In this document: positions 12,544 through 13,199 of the stretch, one piece after another
Layout of the letters: each line of letters starts with the position of its first letter
Numbering within the stretch: position 1 is the stretch's first letter
NCBI GenBank assembly: GCA_964058845.1
Contig: CAXKVR010000889.1
Coordinates: forward strand, 1 to 13,199
Direction of reading: 5' to 3'
DNA: 13,199 nucleotides
From: Carex sylvatica
Lineage: Eukaryota; Streptophyta; Magnoliopsida; Poales; Cyperaceae
Notes under the pieces: model-generated
Told to the model about the DNA's origin: nothing
The model's database searches: none
What the model saw: only the letters and a program-made list of their open reading frames with translations
Translations under genes and position numbers: made by a program

Positions 12544-12737
12544 AAAGACCATCCTTTATATTTTTCTCCAATAATCCACTCCCCATTTTGCCATCAAGTA
12601 GTAAAAAGTCTAAATAATTTCACGTGTTTATTTATTCAATATATCCAAATTCAAATCTCTCATCTTCCTTTTTCCAAGAAATCATTTTTATATCAAGCAA
12701 TGAATATATATGTAGTTCCAAATTCTTGAATTAACAA

Positions 12738-12806
12738 GTCAACTTTCCGTACAAACTCGACAGCCACTGTCAAGTTCTCAAACAACGAAAACAAAAAACT
12801 AGTCAA
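12738..12806 (-). promoter_or_regulatory. Cluster of W-box-like TTGAC cores
   Basis: Read on the minus strand, TTGACT occurs at 12737-12742 and 12801-12806, and TTGACA at 12768-12773. The first two fit the W-box core TTGAC(C/T) bound by WRKY factors. They lie about 140-210 bp before the start codon of the second gene. I saw no TTGAC in either orientation in 1-726 upstream of the first gene. Function is inference from motif spacing alone. Confidence 0.4.
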
Positions 12807-12892
12807 CATTCGAAGATATTTTTACATCCATGACTTGGAAATACCAGAATTTAAATTCCAGGCCTATCCCAAATCCTCTAAACCACAAAAAA

Positions 12893-12931
12893 GTCCCTAT
12901 AAGAAGCCACCTCTCTCTCCCTCCCTCCCTC
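12893..12931 (+). promoter_or_regulatory. Core promoter of the second U-box kinase gene
   Basis: GTCCCTATAAGAAGCC followed by a CT-rich tract aligns with GTCCCTATATAAGAGGCC and the CT tract before the first gene. The TATA-like CTATAAG (12897-12903) is about 41 bases before the ATG at 12944, so the leader would be very short. The shorter, weaker TATA and the loss of the long CT run distinguish it from the first copy. Confidence 0.55.
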
Positions 12932-13199
12932 ATGCTGTTGGAGATGAATGAGTCTGAGTCTGGTCAGGTGGAGGAGAAGGTTTATGTGGCACTGCCGGAG
13001 AGGTTGAAGGATGGAAAAAGTACCCTCTCATGGGTATTGAATCATTTCTCTAATGACGCAAAGATCATCATAACTCATGTACACATCCCTGCTCAAATGA
13101 TTCCTATGAGTAAGAACTCCTACTAATATATTTTTTTTTTTTATTACCAAAGCTTCTACAAAAGGGAAAATAAAAAGTATACGTAATCCTATAGATTCT
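12932..13199 (+). CDS. PUB33-like: Second USP-kinase-U-box gene, exon 1 and start of intron 1 (partial)
   Basis: Exon 1 ends at 13109, before the donor GTAAGA (13110). The rest of the gene is beyond the window. Two in-frame starts exist: 12932 (adds MLLE) and 12944 (MNESESGQ). 12944 aligns with the start of the first gene and is preferred, but 12932 comes first in the transcript. From 12944 the 55 residues match the first copy's exon 1, with about seven substitutions and a two-residue insertion (ES), and share KSTLSWVLNHFSND and HIPAQMIPM-type strings. Homology continues into intron 1 (TTATTACCAAAGCTTC), showing a segmental tandem duplication rather than a retrocopy. The function should be as for the first copy: U-box E3 ligase with a kinase domain, if the rest is intact. 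Confidence 0.85.

Noticed and set aside
12523..12729. 68-codon open frame upstream of the second gene
   Set aside because: It starts inside a short repeat, has AT-driven composition and no recognisable domain. It is in promoter territory of the second gene.

Overview
The window looks like nuclear DNA of a flowering plant. It is AT-rich, its main gene is split by at least eight GT-AG introns, and the intergenic space is packed with plant-type foldback elements (MITEs), microsatellites and a tRNA-derived SINE-like segment. A monocot is plausible from the general look, but I cannot name a species. I see no bacterial, organellar or viral coding sequence.

Layout. 1-449 is non-coding flank with a small MITE candidate (about 152-300). 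453-657 is a 71/72-bp tandem repeat directly upstream of a TATA box (673-680). 727-5955 (+) is one complete nine-exon gene. When spliced it encodes a 770-residue protein with an N-terminal USP-like domain, a variable linker, a coiled coil, a receptor-like-type kinase domain and a C-terminal U-box. This is the architecture of the plant U-box/kinase E3 ligases of the PUB32/PUB33 type. All eight intron phases join cleanly, with no internal stop or frameshift. Introns 4 and 8 carry MITE-like insertions.

5956-12890 is about 7 kb of intergenic DNA with no credible gene. Its core (7199-8500) is a row of three long foldback elements separated by (TA)n. It is followed by complex TA/CA and (GTAC)n microsatellites, a putative Helitron 3' terminus (8683), a SINE-like segment (about 9019) and a partial MITE copy (9487). 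Further on lie AT-rich DNA, a GC-richer three-copy tandem repeat (10381-10686), another MITE (10803-11245) and a diverged second member of the 7220 MITE family, flanked by 12-bp direct repeats (12080-12466).

12932-13199 (+) opens a second gene. Its first exon (to 13109), the start of its intron 1 and its core promoter are clearly homologous to those of the first gene. The window therefore holds one and a fraction members of a tandem head-to-tail duplication of U-box kinase genes, separated by transposon-rich DNA.

The most notable biology is in two places. The kinase catalytic loop reads HGDLNPAN: it is non-RD and also lacks the usual loop lysine. The MITE cluster contains elements with different ends and different centres that share one subterminal core and all sit in (TA)n tracts. 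I did not find an entirely new system that I could defend.
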